Assembly: GCA_003415625.1 (NCBI GenBank)
Contig: PYIU01000002.1
Coordinates: 2,232,001 to 2,296,000, forward strand
Origin: Aquanectria penicillioides
Lineage: Eukaryota; Ascomycota; Sordariomycetes; Hypocreales; Nectriaceae
Direction: 5' to 3'
Length of the DNA stretch: 64,000 bases
The position numbers and the translations under genes were made by a program. Below the pieces are notes generated by a model. The model was not told the DNA's origin, ran no database searches, and worked only from the letters and a program-made list of their open reading frames with translations. This document shows positions 36,773 to 48,075 of this stretch, one piece after another. Position 1 is the first letter of the stretch, and the number at the start of each line of letters is the position of its first letter.

Positions 36773-36914
36773 CCTGTCTTGTGTCTCTTATTCTCCAAGT
36801 ACCGTGTGTCTCTCTGATTTTTTTTTTGTAACCGTCTTTGGGCAATTGGATCGTTGCCGGTGAGCGGCATACGGAGCGGAGGCGAATTTCCCCATCCAAC
36901 CCAAAAGCTCGTCA

Positions 36915-36965
36915 GTGTGCGTGTGTATGTGCGTGTGTATGTGCGTGTGTGTGTATGTGTATGTA

Positions 36966-36996
<31 letters not shown>

Positions 36997-37007
36997 GTGT
37001 GTGTGTA
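36915..37007. repeat. GT-dinucleotide repeat, 93 bp
   Basis: Alternating GT with GTAT and GCGT interruptions; alternating purine-pyrimidine, so able to form Z-DNA in principle. Confidence 0.8.
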
Positions 37008-37701
37008 GTTATGCGTTGTACAGATTACAGTTTTGTCTACGTCGCATGGTAGCAAAGGAACGACACGGGATGGGCGTGTCTTTGCTCGCTGTGTCTAGGT
37101 AGCCGTCCAGCCATTCAAGGATTTACGACACCGAATCCCGATATGGCCCCTCTTGTCTTAGGTTATGCCATGTAGCAACAGCTCAACAACAAGCAAGCAT
37201 GCAACAAAAGTAGACCACAGGGCAAGAAGGAAAAAGAAAGGAAACAGGGAATCAAGGTCACCTCCAACGCCACCCCAGGGCGGAGAAGGTCCCATCTCAT
37301 CGTTGATCGCTCGTCAGGGAGCAATCGTTGCCTTGTGAATGGAAGAGCCAAGTCAAGGCTGATGGCCGGCCACCGTCCATCGCCCGCCGACCACCCACAA
37401 AAGCCGCCACCGCAGAGGCAAACGGCGGGGGGGGAGGGAACCATACACAGCTGGTCGAAGCGCCTCGAAACCGCTGGTCCAGGGCCTCCCCACTGGCTCC
37501 CACTGGACCAGACTCGATATCACTGGTTCCCTACTGGCTCTCGCTGACCGTTCACTGGCCCCTGTGCCGCTCCTGTCTCGCCCCCCGTGTGACATGCCGA
37601 ACCTTTTTTCTCCAGCAAAACCCCACTACGCATGAGCCACTAACTTCTTCCACTGTCGCATCCTCATCCACTGATTTCGGCACACCTGCAGCGCTGTACC
37701 G

Positions 37702-37720
37702 CCCCCCCCCCCCCCCCCCC
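37702..37720. repeat. 19-base C run
   Basis: Uninterrupted C homopolymer in the SSADH upstream region. Confidence 0.85.
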
Positions 37721-38397
37721 GTACGGCCACACCTACCGGCACACTCTTCCCTACACCTTGGGAGCCTCTCCAATGCCGTCCCCGTCCCCGTCCCCGTCCA
37801 GACCATTCCTCCTCGTCCTCTTCCGTACACACCCTCGGCCACGCCCCCTAACTCATCCGCCATGGAAAGGGAAAAAAAATTCATTCTCCATGGTCCAGCC
37901 CAGGCACAGCTCTATGAGTTGCCGGCCCGGGATCTAATCCAAAGGCCCGCGTACTTTCGACCGGCCGGCTTCAACACGGCTTGGTCCCTCCTCGCCAGGC
38001 AAAACCGCCATCGCGGGCCTCATGCGAAATGGACAAGTTCGATTGACGACGATTTGCCGCCTCCGCCCATGGCAATTTGTCACCGCAAACCGGTCCCCCG
38101 GGAGCTTGAAGCTCGAGCTCGGTCAAACTCCTGCCCAAGCTCCAAGTATAAGGCATCATGGCCGCTTGGTCAGAGGTGAGGGGTCCCGGAAGGGCCGATG
38201 AGAGGTTTTGTTCTGTAAAAGAGAAAGATAAAGACCGAGTAAGGGAGGGCAAAGAGAGAAAAAAAAACTACAAGAAAAAATCAAGATATCCATCGTCCCT
38301 GCTCCTAGATCTGATCTTGAGCTCTGAGCCGGATCTCTCACTTACACCGAGCCACCCTTGTCCACTTACCACGGTCACCCCCAACAACACCGCCAAC

Positions 38398-38657
38398 ATG
38401 ATCATGGCCGTCCCAGACACAACAACCACCTCCAAGGTGCGTTGCCGCCCATGCCTGCTGCAGCTCAACGACCCTTCGCTGCTCAAAGAGTCTTGCTACG
38501 TCAACGGCCAATGGGTCGCTGCACAGTCCGGCAAGACCTTCGGTGTTGAGAGTAAGTGCATTTGCATTTGCATTCCCCCAATCCCCCCCCCCCTCCTCTT
38601 TCATCCCCCAAAGGCAGCTTGTCGCGAGATAGCGACACGCCCTTGTCCCTGAAGCCC

Positions 38658-38692
<35 letters not shown>

Positions 38693-40272
38693 GAGCAGCA
38701 AGAAGCAAGAAGCAAGAAGCAAGAAGCAAGAGGCAAGAAGCTAGGGGACCCAATCCACTGACAGGTTTTTGCGCACCAATGTAGACCCTTCAACCCTGGA
38801 CGAGCTGGCCAAGTGCCCCGAGTTCGATGCCCAAGACACCGAGGCCGCTATCAAGGCCGCTGCCGCTGCCTTTGTTTCGTACCGCAAGACCCCGGCTCGC
38901 CAGCGGGCTCGCCTGCTCCGCCGATGGTATGACCTCATGATTGAGAACGCCGACGACCTCGCAACCATCATCACGCTGGAGAATGGCAAAGCCCTGGCTG
39001 AGGCCCAGGGCGAGGTCACCTACGCTGCCAACTTCTTCGAGTGGTTCTCCGAAGAGGCCCCTCGCATCTACGGCGAGACCATCGAGGCCAGCAACCCTTC
39101 GTGCCGCCTTGCCACGCTCAAGCAGCCCGTTGGTGTCTGCGGTCTCATTGCGCCCTGGAACTTCCCCGCCGCCATGATCACCCGCAAGGTCGGGCCCGCG
39201 CTCGCTGCAGGCTGCACCGTCGTTGTCAAGGCTCCCGCTGAGGCGCCCTTCACTGCGCTCGCCATTGCGGAGCTGGCCCACCGCGCCGGCATTCCCGCCG
39301 GTGTCGTCAACATCATTACGGCCCTCGACAACACCGCCGAGGTTGGCAAGGTCCTGACGACCCACCCTGCCGTCAAGAAGATCTCATTCACTGGCTCGAC
39401 CGGTGTTGGCCGAATCCTCATGAACCAGTCGTCCTCGACCATCAAGAAGCTGTCCTTTGAGCTGGGTGGAAACGCCCCCTTCATTGTCTTTGACGATGCC
39501 GACCTCGACGCCGCTGTCCGTGGTCTGATGGCCAGCAAGTTCCGAAACTCGGGCCAGACCTGCGTGTGCGCCAACCGCATCCTTGTCCACCGCAGCGTCT
39601 ACGACAAGTTTGTCCAGATGGTTCTCGACGTCGTCAGCACCTTCAAGGTCGGCGACGGTCTCGCCAACGGCACCACCCACGGCCCCCTCATTCACGGCCG
39701 CGCTGTCGCCAAGGTCGAGGAGCACGTCCAGGATGCGCTCTCCAAGGGCGCCAAGCTGGTCCACGGCGGCGAGCGCCTGCCGCACTTGGGCCCCAACTTT
39801 TTCGGCCTTACCATGCTCACGGACATGAAGCCCGGCATGAAGATTTGCGACGAGGAGACTTTTGGTCCCGTTGCCGCCTTCTTTGCTTTTGACACACGAG
39901 GAGGAGGCCATTGAGACCGCCAACGACACCGAGGTCGGTCTCGGAGGCTACTTCTACAGCAAGGACGTCAACCGCTGCTGGCGAGTGGCCGAGGCCCTCG
40001 AAGTTGGCATGGTCGGCGTCAACGTCGGTAGGTTTTTTTTTTTTTTTCTTTTTTCTTTCCTTATTTTTTTTTCCGTCTCCCAATTTCCAATTCGCGAAAT
40101 AATTCATCTCAATCTAGGCGAGTTGACTAACATGCATGTTCCAGGTGCCCTCAGCGACCCAGCTGCGCCCTTCGGCGGCGTTAAGCAGAGCGGTTTTGGC
40201 CGGGAGGGAAGCAAGTACGGAATCGATGAGTTTACTGTGACCAAGATGGTCATGACCGGAATTAACGTATAA
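38398..40272 (+). CDS. UGA2: Succinate-semialdehyde dehydrogenase (one-base frame break)
   Basis: Exons 38398-38551, 38785-40027 and 40145-40272. Oxidises succinate semialdehyde to succinate with NAD(P)+, the last step of the GABA shunt. Seen: [22 protein letters not shown] cofactor fold, general-base Glu in FELGGNAP (near residue 277), catalytic Cys in GQTCVCANR (near 310-312) with the second Cys two residues on, as in redox-sensitive SSADHs, and [10 protein letters not shown]. The frame breaks near 39894-39897: removing one base restores [15 protein letters not shown] and the total is then 1524 nt, 507 residues. The 3' exon ([22 protein letters not shown]) is fully conserved, so the break is recent or an error. 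Introns are unusual: 233 bp with an AAC repeat, and 117 bp with a long T run. Divergent from GABA transaminase. Confidence 0.94.
38658..38741 (+). repeat. AAC trinucleotide and AAGCAAG repeats inside SSADH intron 1
   Basis: Eleven AAC units (38658-38690) followed by several AAGAAGC/AAGCAAG units up to about 38741, wholly within the first intron. Confidence 0.85.
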
Positions 40273-42060
40273 GTTTTCTTTCTATAAAAAAAAAAGACGG
40301 GCCGGTGTGGATTATGAAGGATTTTAATGAATACCCCATGAGGAGGATGCTTTAGATAGAGCCTGATATTGGCTCCGCATTATGCGAGATAGACACGAAA
40401 TGAATTGAAAACTGGTCAATTAAGCAATCCGGTGCCTTCAGAGCCTCAGTCCCACGTGAAGCAACGGCCCATGCACGTCACTCAGGCGCCGACCCGCGTG
40501 TAAGTGAGCGGCAAACGGCGGTAAACCGACCGACATGGGGTATCGACCGGCCTGACACGGGCAAAGAGCGAGGCTCTGAGTGCATCAGATCAATAAGGCT
40601 TCTCTCGGCAGAAGATTCTATGCCCTTGCCCCTTTGGGGGCAGTGTGGTGGGACCATGCAACTGCCTACGGGCTGTGGCCGAGGTGAGAGAGGGAGGTAG
40701 GTGTTCACCTGCTCAACACCACAAAGGTCATCACGAAACCGGGTCTCTCTGCTAGGACGTGATGAGCTAAAAACCCCCCAATGAGAAGACCCGGTTTGAA
40801 GGGTAGGCAACTTGTGCGGAATGCTCCTTAGTTGTCAAGATGGGACGCTAGTTAACACCAGCACTTGGAATATCCACCCGAACAATTCGAGATAGGGCCG
40901 GTATTGTGAGGTCAACTGGCTAGACTACAAAATGACAAATTGGAGATTAATTTTTGTTGGTAATATCTCATGGTGCTCCATCAAAGGCAAAACTACGACG
41001 CCTCTGTGTCTGTGAAGTTATCGCGACTAGTCGAGCCCCACCACCGGACCCCGGCGCTGGTGTTTTTTTTTTAGGCACTCGGTGTTATTCCTTCTTTCTG
41101 GCTGTGTGTGTGAGTGTGACTGACTGGCATACCGGCACACGCTCACCGCAGCGCAGAATCCCAGATCGCCGGGTTACACGGTCTCCGGTCCCATCAGATC
41201 TTGATCGCCTCTCGGCACTCAGCGAACCTTCTCCAACTCTCCAGCGAAGTTCCTCCTGCACGCACCCCCTCCTTCTTCTTGCTGGTGGCCGACGGCGCTT
41301 GGACCGGCTACACTCCCCCTTCCCCGCGCAAGAGAGAGACAGAGACAGAGACAGAGAGTAGGTACTGGAGGGAGATAGAGAGGGAAGCCGGTCCGGTCCC
41401 GGCCTCACCGAGAAAAGTCCCAGCAAGGAGGATCCAGCGCTTGTCAAGAACTGCAAGGGGGGTGGCTAGAGCAGGGTTTTACAAAAATCATCATCATCAC
41501 AAACCAACCCCCAAAGCTTGATTTGTTGCGGAGAATTTTCCCAGAGCAAAACTGGCAAAGAATCGCAGGGCAAAGCCACACCCGCCACGACCGGGAGCTG
41601 ATGCCGGTCCCACTTAAGAGTTGCGCCCCGACCGCCGTCGAACCCCCATCCGCACACCACCCCCCCCCGTCCGTATCACCGTGAACCGCGGGGAAAATCA
41701 AGGCCGTGCAGCGCAGCCTGCGTTGTTGCAGCCCGTCTCTCGCTTCGGAGATCAAACACCAAACAGCCCCCCCCCCCTTCCCCGTGACGTCGTGTCTCTA
41801 GCTTCGCCGGGTCACGGGGTGAAATAAGGATTCGGTTCGAGAGAGAAGAGAGGTTTTCTCTTTGTCATGACGAAACACGGCCACTGAGACCCTTGCCGTC
41901 AAGGGTGTGAGTAAACGAAAGAGACAAGGGACAAAAACAAGTGCCAAAGAAAATTATCCCGGTGGCTTCATCATCGCCGTCAAGGTGCCCTGGCGGTTGC
42001 GGGGAAGTCATATCAACCTTTGGTAGGCCGGGAGAGAGACAGACAGACAGACAGACAGGC

Positions 42061-42095
<35 letters not shown>

Positions 42096-43643
42096 GAAAC
42101 CTTCATTCCCCAATACGCATTGGGATGCCCACCACCACCCTCAGCCAGGTAAGCTGCGACATTGACAGCAAGGTGTTGCAGCTGGAGATAGATGTCCGGG
42201 GGGGGTCTCATTGCAGACTCTCAAAAGATTGCCGTCTACGGAGAGATGCAGGAGACGAAAATTCCCCTTGGGGCCTCTTGCGTCGTCGCGGCTGCGAACC
42301 ATGACAGGGCGATGGCGTTGCGACGGGAGAGCGTTACGATTCCCGCCCGCGATACCGGAACTGATAGGCAAAGAAACGGGAAAGTGTCAACAGCGCCTTC
42401 AGCTCGCCATGTCGAGTCGTGCTGCCCGTGCCGGTCTGAACGGCCAAAACTGCCTTCTCCATCCAATTGCCCAGTGTTTGTCCGTCTTTGTCCTAGTTTT
42501 AGTTTTTATTTTTTTATTTTTTTTTATTTTTTTATCAATTCTTTGCAGGTCTCCGATCTCGCCCTCTGGGTATAAAGAGACGAATGGGGGGGCGTAGGTT
42601 CTCCACCCCGGTACCTCCGTCCGTCATGGGACCGCCCCGGCATACCCGCCACCCTCACCATTGTCTGCAGCAAAGCAACAGCACCAGAGGGAGAGAGAGT
42701 ACATAGCGACCAAAGGTAACTGAGAAAAAGTCAACGGGTATACTAGGAACCGCGGACAGAACAAATGCCAGATAGACCTCCCCCCCCTTTCCCCTCCAGG
42801 TCATACATACATACATACATACATACAAGCATACATACACACATGCTAGTTAGCCGGCCAATCGCACTCCCGTCGAAACCCCCCGTGCGAGTAAGCGGCC
42901 TTCGCGGCGCACGGGACTTGCTTCTCCATCTTTATTTTTTTTTTTAGATGTCTCGTGCGAGGTGCAACTCCGGAGGAGGGTCCGGGGGTCCCGGGGCAGT
43001 TGACCTCCGGGGCCCGGCCGGATAACGCTCGTCAGGAAAGCTTCATCCAGTACTGTGTGCTCTTTTTTTCTCCCTATCAACCATGCTCTTCGGGAACGGG
43101 GGGGCCAGCCAAAGCCGGTGAGAATGTACGTAAGAGCAACGCAGTGCACGAGCCACGGCTCCAACTTCCCCAGATTATTCTCACTGCCATATACGTATTC
43201 TTTTTTTTTCTCCTCCGGGCTGTGGAGCTTCGCCCATGACACATCCACAGTAGTAGTCGCAGCGGCGGCGGCAGTAACAGTAACAGCCGGCAGGCGGACA
43301 TTTCGATGCGAGGACGGGGGTGTGTGAGGCCGAGACCGTGGCCGGGACGGCGGCGGCGGCGGGATCTGGCTTCCAAGGGTGGAAGGGGAGGGACCGGGCG
43401 AGGCAGGTTGGGATGGCATTTGTTATTGAGACACGGCATCTCTCCCTCTCTGTGTCGCTTTTGTTTTTGGTGGACATGGTGTCACGGTGTCACGGTGTCA
43501 CGAGGCGGCCAGACACCAAGCCTCGTGCTGTCCGTCTCGTCATCCAACTGGTCGATTGCCTTGTCATCCAAGAGTTGCACTACATACATTCATACAAGAC
43601 TGTGCAGCTCCGGTCTCAACCCTACGCCTACGGGCGCCCAGTT
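40273..43643. other. 3.4 kb convergent spacer, SSADH/ECM15-like
   Basis: Both flanking genes end here, so this spacer holds 3' UTRs only, yet it is long. It contains simple repeats (CAGA, CATA), poly-A/T and poly-C/G runs, and a GGTGTCAC triplication near 43485-43500. Frames such as 40478-40810 (-) have no family resemblance. Confidence 0.45.
42037..42095. repeat. CAGA tetranucleotide repeat
   Basis: About fourteen CAGA units with one interruption (GGC). Ordinary microsatellite; the unbroken unit rules out spacer-separated repeats. Confidence 0.85.
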
Positions 43644-44099
43644 TTACTTGCTCTCCTCCGCAGCGGCTAAGAGACCTTCAACCCTCTTGACCTTATCCTC
43701 GGCTGTCTGCTTCTTATCCGTCCTGCTCGAGCCGTCAGCCGGGAGTGCTCCCGCATACTGCACATGCCTGTCCGATGAGGGAGAAATGAAAGATAGGATG
43801 GAGGGGGGAGGGAGGGCGAGACGAACAGGGGACCGGGTAAAGAAGGAGACTCACCTGCTGCCAACCCTCATGGAAGACTGAACCCTCACGACGCCGCGCT
43901 GGTGTACGACGGCGTGGGCCTTACCAACCGCCGCCATGACTTCTTCCCAGGGACCCTCTGCGAAACGGCCATGCAATTAGCTTCTGCTCGTTCGTATCTC
44001 TCTAGGACATCATCTCTGCCCGACGACGCTCGAAACGCAGGACGTGGGCCGACGAAGGGATGCTTGTGTGCGTGCGTCTGCATGTCTTTATGTGCGTCT

Positions 44100-44134
<35 letters not shown>

Positions 44135-44447
44135 CCCACGATGGGATCATGAGGGAAATGACTCACCAACCGTCGTGCCGGCCGAGTGCAGCGTGTATTT
44201 GAGACCGCTGGCCTTGAGAACCTTCTGCACCTCCGCGATGTCCTCCGCGACCGAGACCTTGCCGGTACCGATCTGTTTCGTTTGGCCCTCAGGGTCAGAG
44301 CTGAAACCCTCGATCCCGAGACACGGAGAGAATGAGAAGGGGGAGGAGGGGGGGGGGAGGAACAAGGTGAGGTTTTGGCAAACTTACAGGGAGAAGGCAG
44401 AAGTCGGCGTAGCAGGCCTCTGGCGTAGGAATGCTGGCGTAGTCCAT
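43644..44447 (-). CDS. ECM15: ECM15/UPF0045 family protein (MTH1187-like, thiamine-binding fold)
   Basis: Four small exons, 44447-44388, 44272-44167, 43957-43855 and 43722-43644 (60, 106, 103 and 79 nt), join to exactly 116 codons, 115 residues. It is easily missed because no frame over 75 codons shows it. Seen: MDYASIPTPEACYADFCLLP start, then IGTGKVSVAEDIAEVQ, LKYTLHSAGTTVEGPW (the family hallmark), VMAAVGKAHAVVHQRG, and the RTDKKQTAEDK end. Bacterial and archaeal relatives form a ferredoxin-like tetramer; some bind thiamine. Yeast ECM15 is of unsettled function. Every intron has a GT donor and AG acceptor; introns 2 and 3 contain polypurine or pyrimidine simple sequence. Cytosolic, no signal peptide. 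Convergent with SSADH. Confidence 0.92.
44110..44134. repeat. GA dinucleotide repeat in ECM15 intron 2
   Basis: About 12 GA units, inside the intron between exons 44272-44167 and 43957-43855. Confidence 0.8.
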
Positions 44448-45129
44448 TGTGTTCTCGTGATGATGTGTAGCCGTTCCACCCGATGCTTTTTTTTTTTTAT
44501 GGGAGGGAGGTGGTTGAGCGTCACTCGCAAGGTTTGCGTCAGTGGGAGTTGGGATGGATGAATCGGGTATTTCGAGGCCCAGAGTGGGAATGCCAATTGG
44601 CTAACCAGACGTCAGGGAACTAAAGCACGCAAAGTTGATGATCCAAACTCCACAGCTAACCAGCCGCCAGCAGAAACCTTTCACTGCATTGCATCAGGGA
44701 CGAACGACGTGATTTCTTGTGTCAAAAAAGAACTTGTGGCATTCACTGTGCCTTGTTATTTATTCGAGTCTATCTATTTTTGTTCAATAGCCAGTTTCCA
44801 TCTATCAGGGAAATCCAGCCTTGTCCAGTCTTCTCGCCAACTCATATCTATCCGAAATAGACAAAGCCTATCCCAAGAGCACCCAAGTCCTACGCCCAAC
44901 GAAACCCAAAAAAAAAAAAAAAAACAGCAAAAAGAAGAAGAAAGTTCCCCTTGACAATGCAAAATCCGTTTCCAGGAACGCCTCGCTGTATGCTCAAATA
45001 ATAAACCTGGATTGAAATATAAACCAACTGGTCCCTTGAGGAAGTGACCGTATTCAGTGAGGATGTGTAAAGTAGGTGGGTGTTGTTGTTATTTTCGGTT
45101 GTGGAATAATAGACGAATGGTTTTGGTCC
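44448..45129. other. ECM15-like upstream region and PLC-like 3' flank
   Basis: Contains the ECM15-like promoter and the 3' UTR of the PLC-like gene, plus an 18-base A run near 44909. No gene recognised. Confidence 0.5.
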
Positions 45130-46212
45130 TTACACCAGAGTAATAGCCGCGGCAACGAATGCAATGAGAGCAACGGCGCCCATGTTCTTGTCGCGGCCGT
45201 TAGCCTCAGACGAGTCATCGCTTCCAGCAGTAACCTTGGTACGTCCAGTGGCATTGGTGACGCTGTTCATGCGGTCGGTGGCCGTCATGACATCGCCATT
45301 GTCGAACATGTCGACGAGGACAAAGTTGGGGATGACACCCCACTCAGACTTGCAATCGCTCAGGTGCTTGCCGAGCTCGCCATCCTCGGTGGTGTTGGCG
45401 CTGTTGACGAGGTCAATGTTGCTGACGTCGGGGATGAGCCACGAGGCGCTGGAGCTGAGCGACTGGTACTTGAAGTGGTTGGCAAGGCTGAGGTAGCTGC
45501 TGGAGACGGCGGAAGAGGCGGAGTCGACGTTGGAAGGGCGGTCCAGGGTGCAGTTGAAGCCTGTGAGGGTGGTGATCTCATAGGCAGTCTCGAAGACGTA
45601 GTCGAACTCGGGCAGCAGGTAGGTGTAGGTGGAGGAGGCATTGATGTTGGTGACGAAGCTGACAAGACGCTCGTTGTTGCTGATCATGGTGCTCAGAGTA
45701 GGCCAGTCGCTGGTGGGGCCGACGGTCGAATTGGGTTTGTAGGCGTAGTTGGAGATGCCGGAGCTCTGGAAGACAGAGCCAAACTCGGAAGCCTCAGCAT
45801 CGTCCGAGTTGACCAGCAAGAGGGTGACGACGTCATTGGTGTTCTTGCTCAGCCAGTAGGTGATGGCGGACAGCCAGCTCTCCAGGGTGCCGGCGTCGAG
45901 CAGCTCGCACGATGTGTGGCAGAGGCGAAGCGTCGAGTTCTGGACGTGAACCTGGGCCTGGAGGAGTCGCAGGCCGGCGTCAAGGGCGACGGTGGCATTC
46001 TTGAACTGGTTTCCAGCAGCGGCGAGGGAGCCGGTTCCCTCACGCATGAAGGAGCTGCCGTGGGCGCCCATGTGGGTGATGTTGTTGTATTTTCGGTCGC
46101 AGAGCGAAGGAGAGTTGTTGCAGGCCGTGGCAGCGCTGACGGGAGAGACGGTGGCGGCGGCAAGAAAGGCGACTCCGGCCATGGCGGAGCGGGAGAAGGA
46201 AGGAAAAAGCAT
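45130..46212 (-). CDS. Secreted, probably GPI-anchored PLC-like phosphodiesterase
   Basis: Intronless, 360 residues from the ATG at 46212; upstream in-frame sequence is 5' UTR (poly-Pro codons from a C run). Residues 1-28 form a signal peptide (MAGVAFLAAATVSPVSAAT). The body matches the fungal PLC-like TIM-barrel family: NSPSLCDRKYNNITHMGAH with the first catalytic-type His, then a second His in AQVHVQNSTLRLCH, DVVTLLLVN, and DVFDNGD-like LVDMFDNGD. Seven or more N-X-S/T sites and paired cysteines fit an extracellular protein. The end has a Ser/Asn/Gly region (SSEANGRDKN) and a hydrophobic tail (ALIAFVAAAITLV), a typical GPI signal, so it likely sits at the cell surface or wall. The substrate (phosphoinositide, GPI or other phosphodiester) is not known. 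Confidence 0.83.
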   Translation of the reverse strand: MLFPSFSRSAMAGVAFLAAATVSPVSAATACNNSPSLCDRKYNNITHMGAHGSSFMREGTGSLAAAGNQFKNATVALDAGLRLLQAQVHVQNSTLRLCHTSCELLDAGTLESWLSAITYWLSKNTNDVVTLLLVNSDDAEASEFGSVFQSSGISNYAYKPNSTVGPTSDWPTLSTMISNNERLVSFVTNINASSTYTYLLPEFDYVFETAYEITTLTGFNCTLDRPSNVDSASSAVSSSYLSLANHFKYQSLSSSASWLIPDVSNIDLVNSANTTEDGELGKHLSDCKSEWGVIPNFVLVDMFDNGDVMTATDRMNSVTNATGRTKVTAGSDDSSEANGRDKNMGAVALIAFVAAAITLV

Positions 46213-47343
46213 ATTGGAAGATTTCGTCAAGTGACTGTGTAGATTTTTGTTTGGGGGGGGTGGGGGGGGTTTTCTGTTTCGTTGGCGATGGGGAGCAGAT
46301 GGTATTCCCTCTCTATTGCGATGTGACAGAAGCTGCGAAGTAGGAAATACGGGTTGACAAAGCGAAGGAAACCCTGAGCAAAGGAGCAAGTGGAATAACG
46401 GAAATGAAAGCGGAAACAGCACAGCAAGCGAGGAAAAGAAGATGAAGGATGATATAATAAATTAAAAGCACGACCGCGCCTTGGAGATTGGAGAAGGAAG
46501 ACGAGCTGCCTCGCCTTTGGCTGGTGGAGCTGAGATGCAGCCCCTGTTACCCCGTGTCGCCCATGCTTTAAAGCTGACGTCGCCTGGCCCCGGTTTTCTG
46601 GCACCGGACAGGCGATGCGTGCGATGCTACAGGGTGCTTATTCAGTGCGTGCACAAGGGCGGCTTTGTGCAAAAGGAGGATTGAAAAAAGAGGCGGTTTG
46701 ACGTCTCGCCAATAGGCGTGCCCTAAACGATCCCCTGGAGGCTCGGCTTCGGTGGGGTCCCTCGGTCGCGGTGGGCGCTGTGGGTGCTGTGGGTGCTGTG
46801 AGGGAGGGAGGCTTGCGCTGCGCCCCCCCGAGACGTCAGCAGTGGATCGGGCGTTTTTTTTGGGTGTGCATTTGTACATGGTACGCTTCTGAAACCCCTT
46901 TCTATTATAGTGTGACGAGCACAGAGAGCGAGCGCTCACGTACAGCACAGCACAACACAGCATAGCACATAAGCGCGTACGTACGTACCCATGATCCATT
47001 ACATACCATGTAGGTAGGTACGGCCTGGATATCTGCGACCAATTTACTATTCCTCATCCCTCCCCGGCCCACGGTTTGGTGATGGAGGCGAGTATGCAGC
47101 CGAGTAAACGAGAGGTCCGAGAAACCCTCCCCCTCCACTCAAAGAATGCAAGATCAGCATAGCCTTACAGCAGCAACCAACGGTGCACTGCGGTACTCGT
47201 ACATTGACAACACAGAAGTGGTTCGCGGCCACTCATCCATCGTCCACTCTCTAGTCGTCGAAACGTGTGGCGAGGTCCGCAATCCAGCGGGCTCGCCCTC
47301 GTGTTGGCTGGCCATCGCCGCCCTTATCACCGGGTTGACCATG

Positions 47344-47361
47344 TACCTACCTAGGTAGGTA
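47344..47361. repeat. Perfect 18 bp palindrome TACCTACCTAGGTAGGTA
   Basis: Both arms of nine bases match exactly. Shorter related pieces (AGGTAGGT, TACCTACC, TACCTAGGTA) recur in other spacers of this window, so it belongs to a dispersed motif rather than a unique site. Confidence 0.8.
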
Positions 47362-48042
47362 TGTACAGCACATTTGTAAGTATGCCTAGGACAGATCGTG
47401 CCTGGTAAGCCTGGGTTTGAGGAGCAGAAGGCAGAAGGCAGAAGGCTTTGGTCGATACATGATGCCGCTCCATTTAAATGGATCTACTTTCGTATCCTGC
47501 TCAATCCATGCTGCAATTGTGGATATGAAATATCCCAATTCCTGTAGTTCTGCCTTAGGGGGGGGGGGGGGCCTCAACAGCAAGTATCATCCCTAAGACG
47601 AGACGAAATAAGCTTCAGGGCTAAACACATTGGCATTGGTTCCCATCGCAGTCGACAGACCTGCTCGAGGTCGTTATTTTTATGTGATTGGCATTGGCGG
47701 CTTTTCTTTTCATATTTTTGTTTCTGGTGTCAAATGATTTCCTTTTTTTTTCTTTCTGCGTCGGTTGTGGCATTCGACGAGGCTTGCTACAAAGACATCG
47801 TAACCGCCTAGCTACCCTATTCCGAATTTACCGAGCCAGTCGCCGCTCATCTGAAAAAAAAAAAAAAAAAGACAGCATCGTCAGGAGATCGACATTATAA
47901 ACGGGCATCCAACCTCCTGAAGCTCCACTAATATCCTTAGCAAGATTCTCGGTCGCTCCCTTGTCTCTGTAAAGTCAAATATCCCTGGAGATGATTCTAA
48001 CCAGGGTAACGACCATTTTGCGGTTGCACCTATCCTGTTGCT

Positions 48043-48075
<33 letters not shown>
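48043..48075. repeat. GTC trinucleotide repeat
   Basis: About eleven GTC units, intergenic. Confidence 0.85.

Larger units (their letters stand above)
36105..38397. promoter_or_regulatory. Divergent spacer between the two GABA-shunt genes
   Basis: 2.3 kb between the start codons of GABA transaminase and SSADH; both promoters lie here. Near the transaminase is a GAGGGC repeat (36310-36345). The middle holds a 25-base T run, a GT repeat and a 19-base C run. CT-rich DNA precedes SSADH. No gene recognised; frames at 37328-38179 (+) and 36251-36736 (-) are GC/repeat-driven. Confidence 0.5.

Noticed and set aside
37328..38179. 283-codon + strand open frame upstream of SSADH
   Set aside because: Pro/Ser-rich, crosses a 19-base C run; no family.
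42037..42095. CRISPR-like repeats
   Set aside because: Uninterrupted tetranucleotide with no spacers, and the genome is eukaryotic.
45076..46242. 388-codon + strand open frame
   Set aside because: Exactly antisense to the PLC-like gene; low-complexity Val/Gly/Asp product with no family, a codon-bias shadow.
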